A DNA stretch of 7,469 nt, taken from contig JBFWIL010000129.1 in assembly GCA_050256015.1 (NCBI GenBank), positions 1 to 7,469 of the forward strand. The letters run 5' to 3'. The DNA comes from JBFWIL01 sp050256015. GTDB taxonomy: Bacteria > Bacteroidota > Bacteroidia > Bacteroidales > Prolixibacteraceae. The translations under genes and the position numbers were made by a program. Each line of letters begins with the position of its first letter. The first letter of the stretch is position 1. Under the pieces are notes generated by a model, which made no database searches, had not been told where the DNA came from, and saw nothing but the letters and a program-made list of their open reading frames with translations. Below are positions 5,812 through 7,469 of this stretch, piece by piece.

Positions 5812-7446
5812 TTACATCATTCCGCCCATACCACCGCCGCCCATCGGGGGCATCGGAGCTGCCTTTTCTTCCTTCATCTCAGTCAGCACACATTCCGTGG
5901 TAAGGAACATACCGGCAATGGAAGCAGCATTTTCCAGAGCCACACGGGTTACCTTAGCCGGGTCAATCACTCCTGTCTCCTGCAGGTTCTGGTATTCATC
6001 CGTCCGGGCATTGTAACCAAAGTCGGCTTTTCCTTCGCGTACTTTCTGCGCAACCACGGCACCTTCCTTGCCTGCGTTGATCACAATCTGACGCAGAGGT
6101 TCTTCGATGGCACGTTTAACAATATCGATACCGGTGGTCTCATCTTCGTTTTCCCCGGTCATACCTTCCAGCGCTGAAATTGCACGGATATAGGCCACGC
6201 CTCCTCCGGGAACGATCCCTTCCTCAACCGCAGCACGGGTGGCACTCAGTGCATCGTCCACACGGTCTTTCTTTTCCTTCATTTCCACTTCAGAAGCAGC
6301 ACCCACATAAAGCACAGCAACCCCTCCGGCCAGCTTGGCCAGACGTTCCTGCAGCTTTTCGCGGTCATAATCGGAAGTAGTGGACTCAATCTGACGTTTG
6401 ATCATCGCCACGCGGGCTTTGATGTTTTCCGAATTACCCATACCCGAAACAACCGTGGTATTTTCCTTGTCAACAGAGATCTTTTCACTCTGTCCGAGCA
6501 TATCCATGGTGGCATCTTCCAGTTTCATGCCTTTTTCTTCGGTGATTACCGTTCCACCGGTAAGCACAGCCAGATCTTCCAGCATTTCCTTACGACGGTC
6601 GCCAAATCCGGGAGCCTTTACGGCACATACTTTCAGCGAACCGCGCAGGCGATTTACCACCAGTGTAGCCAGGGCTTCCCCGTCTACATCTTCAGCGATA
6701 ATCATTAACGGCCGGCTGTTCTGAGCTACCTGTTCCAGAACCGGCAACAAATCTTTCATCGTGCTGATCTTCTTGTCATAGATCAGAATATACGGATGAT
6801 CCAGCTCTGCTTCCATTTTTTCCGTATTGGTCACAAAGTAAGGTGAGATATAGCCCCGGTCAAACTGCATACCTTCCACCACATCCACATAAGTTTCCGT
6901 TCCCTTGGCTTCTTCCACCGTGATCACGCCTTCCTTGTTCACCTTTTCCATGGCTTCGGCAATCAGGCTGCCGATTTCTTCGTCCCCGTTGGCAGAAACC
7001 TTGGCTACCTGCTTGATCTTATTGTAATCATCACCAATATTGTGAGACTGCGATTTAATGTTTTCCACCACTTTAACCACGGCTTTGTCAATACCGCGTT
7101 TCAGATCCATAGGATTGGCTCCTGCGGTTACATTTTTCAGTCCCACATTGATGATAGACTGAGCCAGAATGGTCGCGGTGGTCGTTCCGTCACCGGCATC
7201 ATCCCCGGTTTTGCTGGCGACTTCCTTCACCATCTGGGCACCTATATTTTCATACGGGTCCTCCAGTTCCACTTCTTTGGCTACCGTAACTCCATCTTTG
7301 GTAATCTGAGGAGCACCGAATTTTTTTTCGATGACCACATTACGTCCTTTGGGCCCCAGAGTTATCTTAACAGCATCGGCTAACTGGTCAACTCCTTTTT
7401 TCAGCAAATCTCTTGCCTCGATATTAAATTTAATGTCTTTTGCCAT
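5812..7446 (-). CDS. groEL: Chaperonin GroEL (Hsp60), 60-kDa subunit
   Basis: GroEL forms a double heptameric ring that encloses unfolded proteins under the GroES lid and drives folding with ATP. The protein is complete at 544 residues (E. coli 548). The nucleotide site has LGPKGRNV (30-37), K50-D51-G52 and the P-loop-like D86-G-T-T-T90. DDALSATRAAVEEG contains the Asp equivalent to the catalytic D398 of E. coli, and it runs into the PROSITE chaperonin signature ending VPGGG. The C-terminal tail MPPMGGGGMGGMM is the usual Gly-Met repeat lining the cavity floor. There are no frame breaks or missing motifs. The ATG at 7446 is preceded by a good ribosome binding site. groES would be expected immediately upstream, outside the window. 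The gene faces the CDF gene and shares the palindromic terminator. No CIRCE element is seen in the 23 bases available upstream. Confidence 0.99.
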   Translation of the reverse strand: MAKDIKFNIEARDLLKKGVDQLADAVKITLGPKGRNVVIEKKFGAPQITKDGVTVAKEVELEDPYENIGAQMVKEVASKTGDDAGDGTTTATILAQSIINVGLKNVTAGANPMDLKRGIDKAVVKVVENIKSQSHNIGDDYNKIKQVAKVSANGDEEIGSLIAEAMEKVNKEGVITVEEAKGTETYVDVVEGMQFDRGYISPYFVTNTEKMEAELDHPYILIYDKKISTMKDLLPVLEQVAQNSRPLMIIAEDVDGEALATLVVNRLRGSLKVCAVKAPGFGDRRKEMLEDLAVLTGGTVITEEKGMKLEDATMDMLGQSEKISVDKENTTVVSGMGNSENIKARVAMIKRQIESTTSDYDREKLQERLAKLAGGVAVLYVGAASEVEMKEKKDRVDDALSATRAAVEEGIVPGGGVAYIRAISALEGMTGENEDETTGIDIVKRAIEEPLRQIVINAGKEGAVVAQKVREGKADFGYNARTDEYQNLQETGVIDPAKVTRVALENAASIAGMFLTTECVLTEMKEEKAAPMPPMGGGGMGGMM

Positions 7447-7452
7447 TTTACA

Positions 7453-7458
7453 TTCCTT
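7453..7458 (-). promoter_or_regulatory. groEL ribosome binding site
   Basis: On the minus strand AAGGAA lies 6 nt before the groEL ATG. It is the clearest Shine-Dalgarno-like motif in the window, where other starts have little or none, and fits a highly expressed gene. An A-rich run precedes it. A TAA triplet at 7463-7461 could be the stop of an upstream groES, but too little sequence is present to say. Confidence 0.6.
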
Positions 7459-7469
7459 TTTTAGTTGTT

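Noticed and set aside
5665..6177. 170-codon plus-strand frame starting within the CDF stop codon (ATGA)
   Set aside because: The ATGA overlap looks like translational coupling, but the frame runs through the terminator palindrome and then antisense to groEL. The product resembles no protein family.
7321..7328. Run of eight A (coding strand) in groEL, with a similar run in the basic tail of lepA near 1241-1248, as possible frameshift sites
   Set aside because: Both lie in ordinary Lys-rich coding context (EKKFG and KQKKGKK). The zero frame gives the full conserved protein, and no alternative-frame product makes sense.

Overview
This window reads as chromosomal housekeeping DNA from a member of the Bacteroidota, probably a Bacteroidales or Marinilabiliales relative. 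Three things point there. The LepA and GroEL proteins look Bacteroidota-like, including a GroEL tail that ends in a short GGGGMGGMM repeat. The two genes at the divergent promoter region are preceded by TAnnTTTG -7 boxes, the motif of the Bacteroidota primary sigma factor. Most start codons lack a strong Shine-Dalgarno sequence. No mobile element, CRISPR array, tRNA or rRNA was seen, and base and codon use look even throughout.

Layout, left to right. (1) A CPA2-type cation:proton antiporter on the minus strand, cut by the left window edge. It has no complete ORF in the window but reads open for 346 codons. (2) lepA, elongation factor 4, on the minus strand, upstream of the antiporter and separated from it by 120 bp holding two strong hairpins. 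(3) A divergent intergenic region at 2948-3107 with two promoter candidates for lepA and one for the rightward genes. (4) A tight three-gene plus-strand operon with 10-nt gaps. It encodes a membrane protein built from two LAB_N domains, an NAD-dependent nucleotide-sugar epimerase of the UDP-glucuronate 4-epimerase type, and a cation diffusion facilitator. (5) A convergent junction with a 34-bp perfect palindrome that terminates groEL and may also serve the plus-strand operon. (6) groEL on the minus strand, complete, with its ribosome binding site. The expected groES would lie just past the right edge.

lepA and groEL serve translation and protein folding. The plus-strand operon joins an envelope-sugar function (epimerase and LAB_N protein) to metal export; why these are together is not evident from sequence. 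I do not see a new multi-gene system. The observations most worth following are the internal duplication of the LAB_N protein (27 of 73 aligned positions identical without gaps) and an Asn in place of the conserved His in the transport site of an otherwise YiiP-like CDF protein. Others are the palindromes flanking lepA and groEL and a promoter that implies a very short or absent leader.
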